A stretch of DNA of 64,000 bases from Actinomyces massiliensis 4401292. GTDB taxonomy: Bacteria; Actinomycetota; Actinomycetes; Actinomycetales; Actinomycetaceae. The translations under genes were made by a program, and so were the position numbers. A model generated the notes under the pieces. The model ran no database searches, was not told where the DNA came from, and worked only from the letters and a program-made list of their open reading frames with translations. The stretch spans positions 100,304-164,303 of the forward strand of contig NZ_JH711482.1 in NCBI RefSeq assembly GCF_000269805.1, written 5' to 3'. Positions 11,550-19,046 of this stretch are shown here, piece by piece; within the stretch, counting starts at the first letter, position 1; every line of letters begins with the position of its first letter.

Positions 11550-12520
11550 ACCGTTCCGCGTGCGCTCTCCAGGTCGGCCAGCACGGCCGCGGGCAGCGGG
11601 GCGCTCATCGCCCGCACGGCCGAGTCGAGCTGGGCCCTGGTGGACACCCCGACCACGGGGAGCACGGGCACGGCCCTGCCCGCCATCCACGCCAGCACGA
11701 CCTGGCCCGCGTCCAGTCCCGTCGAGTCCGCCGCACGTGCGAGTGCGGCGAGCTGCGAGGCGGTCGCACCGTGCTGGTAGGCGTCGGGCAGTCGACGATC
11801 GTCCCGGGTGTAGGCGCCGCCGAGCAGCGGCGAGTAGCCGGCTAGACTGAGGTGCTGGCCGACGGCGAGGTCGATGAGGTCGTCGTCGAGGAGCACGTGG
11901 GGAGACAGGTCCGCGCCGGGCGCGGCGGTCAGGTAGGTGAAGCGCTGCTGGACGACGGAGTAGCGCGGGCCGTCCGCAGCGGCGCGCAGTCCGGCCCCGA
12001 GTCGCGAGGAGGTGATGTTGGAGCAGGCGATCACTCGGGCCGTGCCGCGGCGGACCTCCTCCTGAAGGGCTCCCACGGTCTCCTCGATCGGCACCCGGGT
12101 GTCGTCGATGTGGGCGTAGAGCACGTCGATGCGATCGGTGCGCAGGCGCATCAGGCTGTGCTCCGTCTGCTCCCGCACTGCGGGCGCCGACAGGCCGAGG
12201 GCCTCGTCCAGGCTCCTGGTGCCCGGCCGCGGGCGCGCGCCGATCTTGGTCGCCAGGACGACCTGCTCGCGGGCGCCGGGGCGCGCGTCGAACCAGTCGC
12301 CGAGGACCGTCTCGGACTCGTCACCGGTTCCGTCCTCGACCCAGAAGGCGTAGTTGTTCGCGGTGTCCAGAAACGTCGCGCCGGTGTCGAGCGCGGCGTC
12401 GAGGATCTCGTGCGCGATGGTCGGGGCGACGCGGGTGCCGAAGTACATCGTGCCCACCGCCAGCGGCGGCACCATCAGGGCGTCATTCGGGCTATTACTG
12501 CAGAGTTCGATCGTCTCCAT
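11546..12520 (-). CDS. aldo/keto reductase
   Basis: NAD(P)H-dependent oxidoreductase of 324 residues with a TIM-barrel fold. The catalytic tetrad is visible as Asp52 and Tyr57 (FLDTANNY), Lys92 (ATKIG) and His137 (LYAHID). Near the C-terminus, LPVVGVSTRAQLDSAV is the usual cofactor-phosphate-binding region. The family reduces carbonyl compounds; the substrate cannot be told from sequence. It is translationally coupled to a downstream MerR regulator. Confidence 0.92.
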   Translation of the reverse strand: METIELCSNSPNDALMVPPLAVGTMYFGTRVAPTIAHEILDAALDTGATFLDTANNYAFWVEDGTGDESETVLGDWFDARPGAREQVVLATKIGARPRPGTRSLDEALGLSAPAVREQTEHSLMRLRTDRIDVLYAHIDDTRVPIEETVGALQEEVRRGTARVIACSNITSSRLGAGLRAAADGPRYSVVQQRFTYLTAAPGADLSPHVLLDDDLIDLAVGQHLSLAGYSPLLGGAYTRDDRRLPDAYQHGATASQLAALARAADSTGLDAGQVVLAWMAGRAVPVLPVVGVSTRAQLDSAVRAMSAPLPAAVLADLESARGTV

Positions 12521-12596
12521 GCGGGCCAGCGTGCTCCCTGGAGCCCGCTCCAGGTCAAGTCGTGGGCACCGAGGGCGGGCCGGGAGCGGGACTCGG

Positions 12597-13772
12597 TCAG
12601 CCCAGCGGGCGCACGAAGCCCTCGAGCCGTCTCATGCCCTCGGCGAGCTCGGCGCGCGATGCCGCGTAGGACAGGCGCACATGCGTGTCGGCCATGGCGG
12701 GGCCGAAGTCCACTCCCGGCGTCAGGGCCACATGCGCCTCCTCCAGGGCTCGCATGCAGAATGTCGTCGAGTCCAGTCCTGTGTCCGAGACGTCGAAGTA
12801 GGCGTAGAAGGCGCCGTCGGGCTTGGCCGGTACCGGCAGTCCGATCCTCTTCAGGCCGTCCAGGACGATGCCGCGCCGTGCCAGCAGCTCGACTCGCCGG
12901 GCCTCGCAGGAGGCCAGGGCCTCGGGCGTGAAGCAGGCCAGTGCCGCCATCTGCGTGGGCGTGGAAGCGCACAGGAAGAAGTTGACGGCCAGGTTGTCAG
13001 CGGCCTCCAGCAGTTCCTCGGGCAGTACCAGCCAGCCCAGGCGCCAGCCCGTCATCCCGAAGTACTTCGAGAAGCTGGAGACGATGATGGCTTCCGGATC
13101 GGCCTCCAGCGCTGTGCGGGCCGGATGACCCTCGGGGTCGGGATCCGCCAGTGACAGGTAGATCTCATCGACGATCCGCCAGGCGCCGCGCGCCTGCGCC
13201 TGTTCGCAGATGCGTGCCAGCTCGTCGAAGGGGATGGTCGTGCCCGTCGGGTTCGACGGCGTGGCGAGCATGACGGCGCTCGTGGCCGGGGTCCAGGCCG
13301 CCTTCATCGACTCGACGTCGAGCTGATAGCGGCTGGAGGCGCTCGTGGGGGCCAGGACCACGCGGCCGCCGAAAGCCTGGACCAACTCGCGATTGCAGGG
13401 GTAGCACGGATCCGCCATGACGACGTCGTCGCCGGGCTCGGTGGTCAGGGCCGTGGCCAGCAGAAGGCCCGCCGAGGCTCCGGCGGTGATGAGGATCCTG
13501 CGCGGGTCCACGCTCACCCGGTGCCGCGACGCGTACAGGTCGGCGACGGCCTCGCGCAGGGCGGGCAGTCCCGCTGCGGGCGTGTAGGGCAGGGGGCGGC
13601 CGTCCATGGTGGCGCGCATGGCCTCGTGCACACCGGGTGGCGCGCCGAAGTCCGGCTCGCCCAGACTCAGTTTGGACACATGACCGCCCGCCGCCTCGAT
13701 CTGGCGCGCGCGTGCGCCAATGGACATGGCGTGGAAGGGCTGGGCCATGCGGGCGCGCTGAGCAAGTTTCAT
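12597..13772 (-). CDS. class I/II PLP-dependent aminotransferase
   Basis: Protein of 391 residues, fold-type I. PLP-binding residues are visible: Lys236 in SSFSKYFGMTGWRLGW, Asp202 and Tyr205 in VDEIYLSL, Asn174 in PSNPTGT, and the GASAG loop near residue 100. It is close to the aspartate/alanine aminotransferase subgroup; the amino-acid specificity is open. The ATG at 13772 was chosen because AGGAG lies seven bases upstream and the frame upstream of it crosses the tRNA genes. It is transcribed away from those tRNA genes. Confidence 0.92.
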   Translation of the reverse strand: MKLAQRARMAQPFHAMSIGARARQIEAAGGHVSKLSLGEPDFGAPPGVHEAMRATMDGRPLPYTPAAGLPALREAVADLYASRHRVSVDPRRILITAGASAGLLLATALTTEPGDDVVMADPCYPCNRELVQAFGGRVVLAPTSASSRYQLDVESMKAAWTPATSAVMLATPSNPTGTTIPFDELARICEQAQARGAWRIVDEIYLSLADPDPEGHPARTALEADPEAIIVSSFSKYFGMTGWRLGWLVLPEELLEAADNLAVNFFLCASTPTQMAALACFTPEALASCEARRVELLARRGIVLDGLKRIGLPVPAKPDGAFYAYFDVSDTGLDSTTFCMRALEEAHVALTPGVDFGPAMADTHVRLSYAASRAELAEGMRRLEGFVRPLG

Positions 13773-13887
13773 CGTCACTCCTGGGCAAGACGGGAGGCCC
13801 CGGCGGGGTGCTCGCCCACAGCGTAGGCGGGCGGTGGTTCTCGCGCTCGGTGCGTCCGGGGATCGGGTGCTGCGGTAGGGTTCGGAC

Positions 13888-13922
13888 GTCGGAACGGAAG
13901 GGCCATCCTTCCCAGCTCCGAC
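13888..13922. repeat. stem-loop upstream of tRNA pair
   Basis: GTCGGA (13888-13893) pairs with TCCGAC (13917-13922), and inside it GGAAGG (13896-13901) pairs with CCTTCC (13907-13912) around a GCCAT loop. It sits just before the tRNA acceptor stem and may assist 5' processing or limit read-through; no function is proven. Confidence 0.4.
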
Positions 13923-13924
13923 GG

Positions 13925-14015
13925 GCCCCCATAGCTCAGCGGTTAGAGCAGCGAGCTTATACCTCGTGCGTGCCTGATAAGCACATGGTCCTGGGTTCGA
14001 ATCCCAGTGGGGGTA
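13925..14015 (+). tRNA. tRNA-Ile, atypical: apparent UAU anticodon and long variable arm
   Basis: The acceptor stem GCCCCCA/TGGGGGT (13925-13931 with 14008-14014, G-U at the end), D-arm GCTC-AGCGGTTA-GAGC, and T-arm CTGGG-TTCGAAT-CCCAG are all well formed, and the discriminator is A. The first anticodon arm is GCGAG-CTTATAC-CTCGT, giving anticodon UAU (13959-13961 region), which reads AUA. It is followed by a 23-nt variable region containing a second hairpin, GTGC-CTGATAA-GCAC, whose loop is identical to the anticodon loop of ordinary tRNA-Ile(GAU). The gene can therefore be read as a class-II-shaped tRNA-Ile(UAU), or as tRNA-Ile(GAU) with an extra arm. The identity is Ile either way. The adjacent gene decodes UUA, another codon that is rare in high-GC genomes. 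Confidence 0.7.
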
Positions 14016-14046
14016 CCGGCTCCCGGAGAGACTTCGGGTGTGCCCA

Positions 14047-14128
14047 GCCCTCGTGGTGGAATCGGTAGACACCGCGACCTTAAAAGTCGCTGCCTGCGGG
14101 CGTGCGGGTTCGAGTCCCGCCGGGGGCA
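14047..14128 (+). tRNA. tRNA-Leu(UAA)
   Basis: The acceptor stem GCCCTCG pairs with CGGGGGC. The anticodon arm is GCGAC-CTTAAAA-GTCGC (anticodon UAA), followed by a class II variable arm and the T-arm GCGGG-TTCGAGT-CCCGC, with discriminator A. No CCA is encoded. It reads the UUA codon, rare in this genome type, and lies 31 bases after the atypical tRNA-Ile, probably in one transcript. Confidence 0.95.
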
Positions 14129-14260
14129 CTACGACTTCTCCTTGCTCAAACCCGCACAATGCCCGCATCGTGAGTACCGGGTGTCGATCACAGCAGTTCA
14201 CCCCACTACGTTCCGCATCGAAACTCCACCCGCATCATGTGTTCTTCCAGGAGGTTGGGA

Positions 14261-14779
14261 TTGGGTATCGGAGGATTCGCATTCATCACGATCGTGCTGT
14301 TCATGGTGCACGAGTTCGAGGAGATCATCTTCGTCCGGCCATATATCGGCAAGCACGCGGGGGATGGGCGCTATGAGGCCGAGGTCTTCATAGCCGGCGC
14401 CGATCACTGCCCATCGACCGAGGCGGTTGCCGCGATGATCTGTGAGGAGTTCGTGGTCTCCAGCCTCATCCTGCTGGCCGGGGTCCTGATCGGGTCCATC
14501 GAGGTGGTGGCTGCCACGTTCATCGCGTACGCCCTGCACCTCATCATCCACATTCGGGAGGCGCTCGTCTTCCCCGGGTGGGCGCCGGGGAGTAGGACGG
14601 CCGTGTTCACGATGCCACTGGTGCTGGTGGCCCTATGCGCCATGTTCGCCATGCACACGGTGAACTACGTGATGCTAGCGGTACTCACCGTCGCCATAGG
14701 CGCGGGCCTCCTGATGAACCTGCGGCTCATGCACGGGCTGGCACGCATAGTCGATTCTCAGATCAGAGCCTCCTCCTGA
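14261..14779 (+). CDS. HXXEE-domain membrane protein
   Basis: Small integral membrane protein with about five hydrophobic segments. The motif VHEFEEI near the N-terminus and a second conserved-looking HIREALVFPGWAPG segment fit the HXXEE domain, a family of unknown function with a conserved His-x-x-Glu-Glu that may bind a metal. The frame is open from an ATG at 14237, but AGGAGG at 14249-14254 lies six bases before an in-frame TTG at 14261, which I prefer as the start (172 residues). The gene follows the tRNA pair on the same strand. Confidence 0.75.
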   Translation: MGIGGFAFITIVLFMVHEFEEIIFVRPYIGKHAGDGRYEAEVFIAGADHCPSTEAVAAMICEEFVVSSLILLAGVLIGSIEVVAATFIAYALHLIIHIREALVFPGWAPGSRTAVFTMPLVLVALCAMFAMHTVNYVMLAVLTVAIGAGLLMNLRLMHGLARIVDSQIRASS

Positions 14780-14785
14780 TAGGAG

Positions 14786-14815
14786 GCGCCGGAACGCTGA
14801 GGGCGTTGCCGGCGC
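14786..14815 (+). terminator. GC-rich stem-loop after HXXEE gene
   Basis: GCGCCGG plus AACGC pair with GCGTT plus CCGGCGC, with one bulged G. A second small stem (GCCTCCT/AGGAGGC) overlaps the preceding stop codon. No T-run follows, so termination would be weak or factor-aided. Confidence 0.45.
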
Positions 14816-15209
14816 TAGACTTCAGCTCACTGAGGCCAGCAGCCACAATGCCGTGCAGCGGCGCAGCCCCAGCACGTGATGGCCTGCCAGCCCTTCCTCC
14901 CCTTCATTTCCCCTCCATCCCGAAAGACATCCCATGAACGGCACCAAAGCGAGCACGCCAGCCGACCCCGAACAGCACCGGAGTGAGTCGCAAAGGGCGA
15001 TGATCTCTGAGCCAAGCAGCAGTACAGCCGACAGTGAGCGCACTGATCCCACCGCCATCGTCGAGGTGTTCCCCGGTGTGGCGGCCGTGTTCGGCGCTGT
15101 CCCTGAAGGGCTTGAGCGCATCGACCTCGAGGCATCGTCCCCGGACGGCGGCCAGCTGGCACAGCTCCTGGGCGTGGCGGGTAATACCAGCACCATCGCC
15201 GGAAACCTA

Positions 15210-16332
15210 GTGTCGCGTGTCGTTAGTTGTTTTGTGGTTGGTGTTTAGGATGATGGGGGGTATGGCGAATAGACCTGCTCCTGGACTGGTTCTGCGTGAG
15301 GGTGACCTGGAGGTGCTCGAGTCCTGGCTGCGTGCCACGACGGTGCCGGCTGGTTTGGCGCGGCGGGCGCGGATCGTGCTCCTGGCTGCTCAGGGGGTGG
15401 CTAACAGTCGGATCGCGCAGGCGGTGGGGGTCAGCGTCCCCACGGTGGTCTCCTGGCGGCGCCGCTACCAGGCCGGGGGTGTGCGGGGGCTGGAGGACGC
15501 GCCCCGCTCGGGGCGTCCCAGGCAGGTGCCTCGGGAGCGGGTCGTGGCCGCTACCTTGGCGCCACCTCCCAAGAGGTACGGGGTCACGCATTGGTCGAGC
15601 CGGCTGCTGGCCCGTCACCTGGGCATCGGCAACGCCACCGTGGCGCGGGTGTGGCGCAGCTATGGGATCCAGCCCTGGAGGTCGGGGACCTTCAAGTACT
15701 CCACCGATCCCGAGCTGGTCGCCAAGGTCACCGACGTGGTGGGCCTGTACCTGGCACCCCGGACAACGCCGTGGTGCTGTGCGTCGACGAGAAGTCCCAG
15801 ATCCAGGCCCTGGACCGCACCGCCCCGATGCTGCCCATGGCGCCGGGCAGGATCGAGCGGCGCACCCACGACTACACCCGGCACGCCACCTCCACCCTGT
15901 TCGCCGCCCTGGAGGTCGCCACCGGCCGCGTCACAGCCGCCTGCAAGCCCCGCCACCGCCGTACCGAGCTGCTCGTCTTCCTGCGCCAGGTCACGCGCGC
16001 CTACCCCGACGACGAGCTGCACCTGGTGATGGACAACTACGCAACCCACAAGACCCCCGAGGTGCGCGCCTGGCTGGAGGCCAACCCCCGCGTCCACGTC
16101 CACTTCACCCCCACCAGCGCCTCCTGGCTCAACATGGTCGAGATCTTCTTCTCCGTCATCGACCGTGCGGCCATCCGCCGAGGAGTCTTCACCTCCGTCA
16201 AGGACCTCAACACCAAGATCCGCGCCTTCATCAACGGCTGGAACCAGCGCTGCCACCCATTCACCTGGACCAAGACCCCCGACGAGATCCTCACCAAATG
16301 CCAACCAAAAACAAACTAACAACACAAGACAC
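15210..16332 (+). mobile_element. IS630-family insertion sequence
   Basis: The element is bounded by imperfect terminal inverted repeats: the left end reads GTGTCGCGTGTCGTTAGTT and the right end, reverse-complemented, GTGTCTTGTGTTGTTAGTT. It is flanked by TA dinucleotides (15208-15209 and 16333-16334), the target duplication diagnostic of the IS630/Tc1 group. It is about 1.12 kb and carries one transposase gene split between two frames, with insertion into a small gene of unknown function. Confidence 0.9.
15262..16319 (+). pseudogene. IS630-family transposase in two frames
   Basis: The N-terminal half has a helix-turn-helix (ANSRIAQAVGVSVPTVVSWRRRY) and DNA-binding region in one frame. The catalytic half lies in the -1 frame with all three acidic residues: VLCVDEKSQ, LVMDNYATHK and WLNMVEIFF. 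The switch occurs at GCACCCCGG (about 15758-15766), where one additional C would give the usual Y-L-A-P-P-D-N junction. It is therefore either a single-base loss in a C-run or a frameshift-expressed transposase. ATG 15262 is preceded by a G-rich ribosome site; ATGs at 15250 and 15253 are alternatives. Confidence 0.85.
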
Positions 16333-16649
16333 TAGCAACCCAAGGGATTGTCGAGGAAGGCGACTATCCCTTGAGAAGACGCCAGATAGGGCGCTACCAC
16401 ATGTATGGAGTTGTATGGGCTGCCTGAGAGGTGCTAGGCTATGGCATGGCTCACAACGGAGGTGAGCGCAGCTCGGAGGCCGAGAGCCTCCCCAGGACGG
16501 GACTAGATCCCGCAACCCCGCAGCGCTTCGGCACTGCCAGTCGATCCACTAGCGCGAGACCCAGCGTCTCAGTGCCCACTGTCTACATCGGCTCCTATCG
16601 GAATCGCCTGGCCCATCCAGGTCAGGCCCCTCAGGAAGGAGGGTTCATC

Positions 16650-17602
16650 ATGAGCTCCCTCACCACCCTGTCCTTACCCCTCCTCCGTCCCGCTCCAAGC
16701 GGTGGCTGGCCACCATCTCGGCCGTACTCCTCACCACCCTGGGACTCACTGCCATCGCTCCGGCCGCGCAGGCGGCGCCGACGGAGGCGACCGCGACGGT
16801 GTTCTCCGTACCGGGCTGGGACTACGCGAATGTGCGGAGTGGGCCCAGTACCGACAAGGCGGTGGTCAAGACCATCCCTGCTGGCTCGACGGTGACGCTG
16901 GGCTGCTCCACCCACGGCAGCATCGCCGCTGGCCCGTACGGAGCCTCCAACCTCTGGTACAAGGTGGCTGGGACCGACACCTACATTGCCGACGTCATGG
17001 TGTTGACGGGGAGTGACGAGGCGGTTACCGGCGCGTGTACCGAGACAGAGGAGGTACCAGCACCCGCGCCCAAGCCCGCCACCCCGTCGCAGAACTACAA
17101 CCGTTCGGCAGCCGTCCAGTGGGCGCATGACAATGTGCGTACCGCGCCACGTTTCGAAAGCGACTGCACCTGGTTCGTCTCTCAGGCGCTGTGGGCAGGA
17201 GGTTTGCCTAAGTCCTCCGATTAGACTTCTAACGTTACCTCGCTCTCCATCAAGAAGCCATATCTCCTACACCCCAGAGCGGCCACCGGGACGGACTACC
17301 TGAAGAACTACCTCGTCAACGACACTGGCATGGCGACGATCACCGAGCTGAAGTGGAGTGACAACACTGCTGGAGGCGCCCAGCCTGGCGATATCATCGC
17401 CTACGACTAAAATAGCGGCGCTGACGGCGTGATCGACCACCTCGCCATCGTCACCGGTTCCACTCCTGAGGGCTACCCGCTCGTCTCTCAGCACACCCCC
17501 GCCCAGTACGACCGATACTGGTCTTACTCTGAGTCCGGTCGGGACTGGATCGAGAACGCCGAGAAGGGAGCGCGCGTCTACCTCATTCACATCGCCTACT
17601 AG
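16650..17602 (+). pseudogene. decayed secreted amidase-domain protein
   Basis: A strong AAGGAGGG site precedes ATG 16650, but the signal peptide (RSKRWLATISAVLLTTLGLT...) lies in another frame; one lost base near 16666 explains this. The mature part has an SH3-like N-terminal domain (YANVRSGPSTDKAVVKTIPAG) and a C-terminal amidase-6-type domain (NYNRSAAVQWAHDN, DCTWFVSQALWAGG, GDIIAYD, DHLAIVTG, SQHTPAQY) of the kind found in bacteriolytic or cell-wall proteins. Two in-frame stops, TAG at 17222-17224 and TAA at 17408-17410, both fall where the family usually has Trp. With one frameshift and two stops the gene is clearly dead. Confidence 0.8.
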
Positions 17603-17628
17603 TTGACAAAAGCCAGCCGGTAGCTCAC

Positions 17629-17675
17629 AATATCCTCCAGCATGACCGCATAATTCATGCTGGAGGATATTTTTT
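17629..17675 (+). terminator. strong intrinsic terminator
   Basis: A perfect 17-bp stem (AATATCCTCCAGCATGA, 17629-17645, with 17655-17671), a 9-nt loop and a run of T follow the decayed amidase gene. The 3' arm of the stem contains GGAGG, which could also be the ribosome site of the small membrane protein starting at 17676. Confidence 0.9.
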
Positions 17676-18029
17676 ATGGTTATATGCCCAGAGCCGGGAT
17701 ACACGAAGCAGCCATACAGTCACGAGATTATTGGTGACTGGGTCTTCACTCCTGTTCTTACGCGACATGTGGGTGGCGACTTCGGTCGCTCGTTAGACGA
17801 GCGCTGCGTCATCCCCTTCAATGCCAAGCAAGGCGTAAGTCTCTTCGCCTTCGGCGGTGAACTCGTCATCGTCGTGTCGTTGCTCATTTTTGCCCTGCTG
17901 ACGCGGCGGCAAGCAAAGCGCACGCCACATACTCTCTGGAAGCGCGCGGCACGTGTGTCGATGTGGGTACTCCTATTCTACATCGTCGCTATATCGGCGG
18001 TGACTGCATGGCGGATCTTGAGACCCTAG
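17676..18029 (+). CDS. small membrane protein, unknown
   Basis: Protein of 117 residues with two hydrophobic segments (GELVIVVSLLIFALL and MWVLLFYIVAISAV) separated by a basic stretch (TRRQAKRTPHTLWKRAAR). The N-terminal 55 residues look extracellular or cytoplasmic and contain two cysteines. I do not recognise the family. GGAGG at 17662-17666 is nine bases before the ATG but is buried in the preceding terminator stem, so translation of a read-through transcript would be low. Codon use is less GC-rich than in core genes. Confidence 0.5.
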   Translation: MVICPEPGYTKQPYSHEIIGDWVFTPVLTRHVGGDFGRSLDERCVIPFNAKQGVSLFAFGGELVIVVSLLIFALLTRRQAKRTPHTLWKRAARVSMWVLLFYIVAISAVTAWRILRP

Positions 18030-18142
18030 GAGCGAAAATGTGCATAGCCTGAGAGACTCAGGAACTCGTTGACGTGAGGCTGCCATTGTAGATGCCACCG
18101 CTACACACAAGAGGTAAGAGGATTCAAGACTGCACGCCGAGT

Positions 18143-18361
18143 TCACAGATACCGACGCAGCCAGTCTGGAATATAGGGGTCGTCTAGAGCCCACGATTCG
18201 ACCAGGCTCTCTTCCCGATCCCATGTGTTCTCGTCGCCATCGAAAAACTTCTGTCGATGACACTTGTACTTGACGACCTGGTCGCCTTCGCGGCGGTACT
18301 CATTCCAATAGTAGTTCTGCCTCCCGTAGCCTTTCCATTCATTGGTTCGGTAGATTAGCAT
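18143..18361 (-). CDS. small charged protein, unknown
   Basis: Protein of 72 residues rich in Tyr, Trp and charged residues ([20 protein letters not shown]). The ATG at 18361 was chosen over the ATG at 18382 because AGGAGG lies eight bases before it. No membrane segment, signal or known motif is seen. The strong ribosome site and the natural amino-acid composition support a real gene. It lies downstream of the 178-residue membrane-anchored protein gene on the same strand. Confidence 0.55.
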   Translation of the reverse strand: MLIYRTNEWKGYGRQNYYWNEYRREGDQVVKYKCHRQKFFDGDENTWDREESLVESWALDDPYIPDWLRRYL

Positions 18362-18425
18362 GCGAAGCGCCCTCCTTGACATCGTGTAGTATTGATGCGT
18401 AGTTCATGCGTATTGGTTGCTCAGA

Positions 18426-18962
18426 TCAAGCCTGCGTCAGACGGTATGAAACGTACGGATATCCAATGTCGTAGTGCTCGATTGGGCTCTTTTCCAACTC
18501 CTTGAGTTCACCACGTGAGGTGCGAAGCCAGTTGTGGCCAGCGGCATCGCGGAAGGCGAGCTCAACGCCGGGGTACGCATGCATACCACGCCAGCCTTGG
18601 GGGAACGGAAACTGCCAGTCTCCGGGTGGGACGCTCCTGAAGGTGTGACGGTAATTCTGATCCTGCTCGACGGGAGCGTGTCGCCCGTCCCCGTCCTTGA
18701 TGACGAATGTCAGGCACGCGTCGTAAATCGGCTTGCCTGAGGTGTTGCTGAGGATCTGGAGCTCTTGTGCCTCGTCGACCCATGCGGTGAGCTGCTCGGC
18801 TTGGTGTCGGCGTCGATCTGAGCGGTCTTGCTCATAGTTGGCTTGATACTGGAGCGCATTGGCCTTCAACTGTTTGTTAGAGGTCCGCAATGCGAGGACG
18901 GCAGTAATAGCGGCAATTGTGGCGCAGAAGGTGCTGATTACCGACAACCAGTTTTGAAGCAT
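18426..18962 (-). CDS. membrane-anchored protein, unknown
   Basis: Protein of 178 residues with an N-terminal hydrophobic helix (WLSVISTFCATIAAITAVLAL), then a charged, probably coiled-coil stretch (SNKQLKANALQYQANYEQDRSDRRRHQAEQ split over residues 28-57), and a beta-rich C-terminal domain (PIYDACLTFVIKDG, FRSVPPGDWQFPFP, VELAFRDAAGHNWLR). This plan resembles small actinobacterial membrane proteins without a function. It is preceded by the unknown 554-residue gene on the same strand. Confidence 0.6.
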   Translation of the reverse strand: MLQNWLSVISTFCATIAAITAVLALRTSNKQLKANALQYQANYEQDRSDRRRHQAEQLTAWVDEAQELQILSNTSGKPIYDACLTFVIKDGDGRHAPVEQDQNYRHTFRSVPPGDWQFPFPQGWRGMHAYPGVELAFRDAAGHNWLRTSRGELKELEKSPIEHYDIGYPYVSYRLTQA

Positions 18963-19046
18963 GGTCGTTCTCTTTCGGTGGTATTCGGATATTGGTGACT
19001 GAACATCACAACCAGTTAACCAAAGGGAGCATCGATGATTTCCAAC

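Larger units (their letters stand above)
14934..16427 (+). pseudogene. small gene of unknown function interrupted by IS630 element
   Basis: The frame starts at the ATG at 14934 and runs to codon 92 (CTA, 15207-15209), exactly where the IS630 element begins. If the element and one TA copy are removed, the frame continues without a break from 16335 (ATQGIVEEGDYPLRRRQIGR...) to TGA at 16425-16427, giving an intact protein of 122 residues. It has a hydrophilic N-terminus (residues 1-40) and a globular middle (IVEVFPGVAAVFGAVPEGLE). I do not recognise the family. The perfect reconstruction shows that the insertion is recent. The interrupted product would end with 12 IS-derived residues. Confidence 0.75.
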
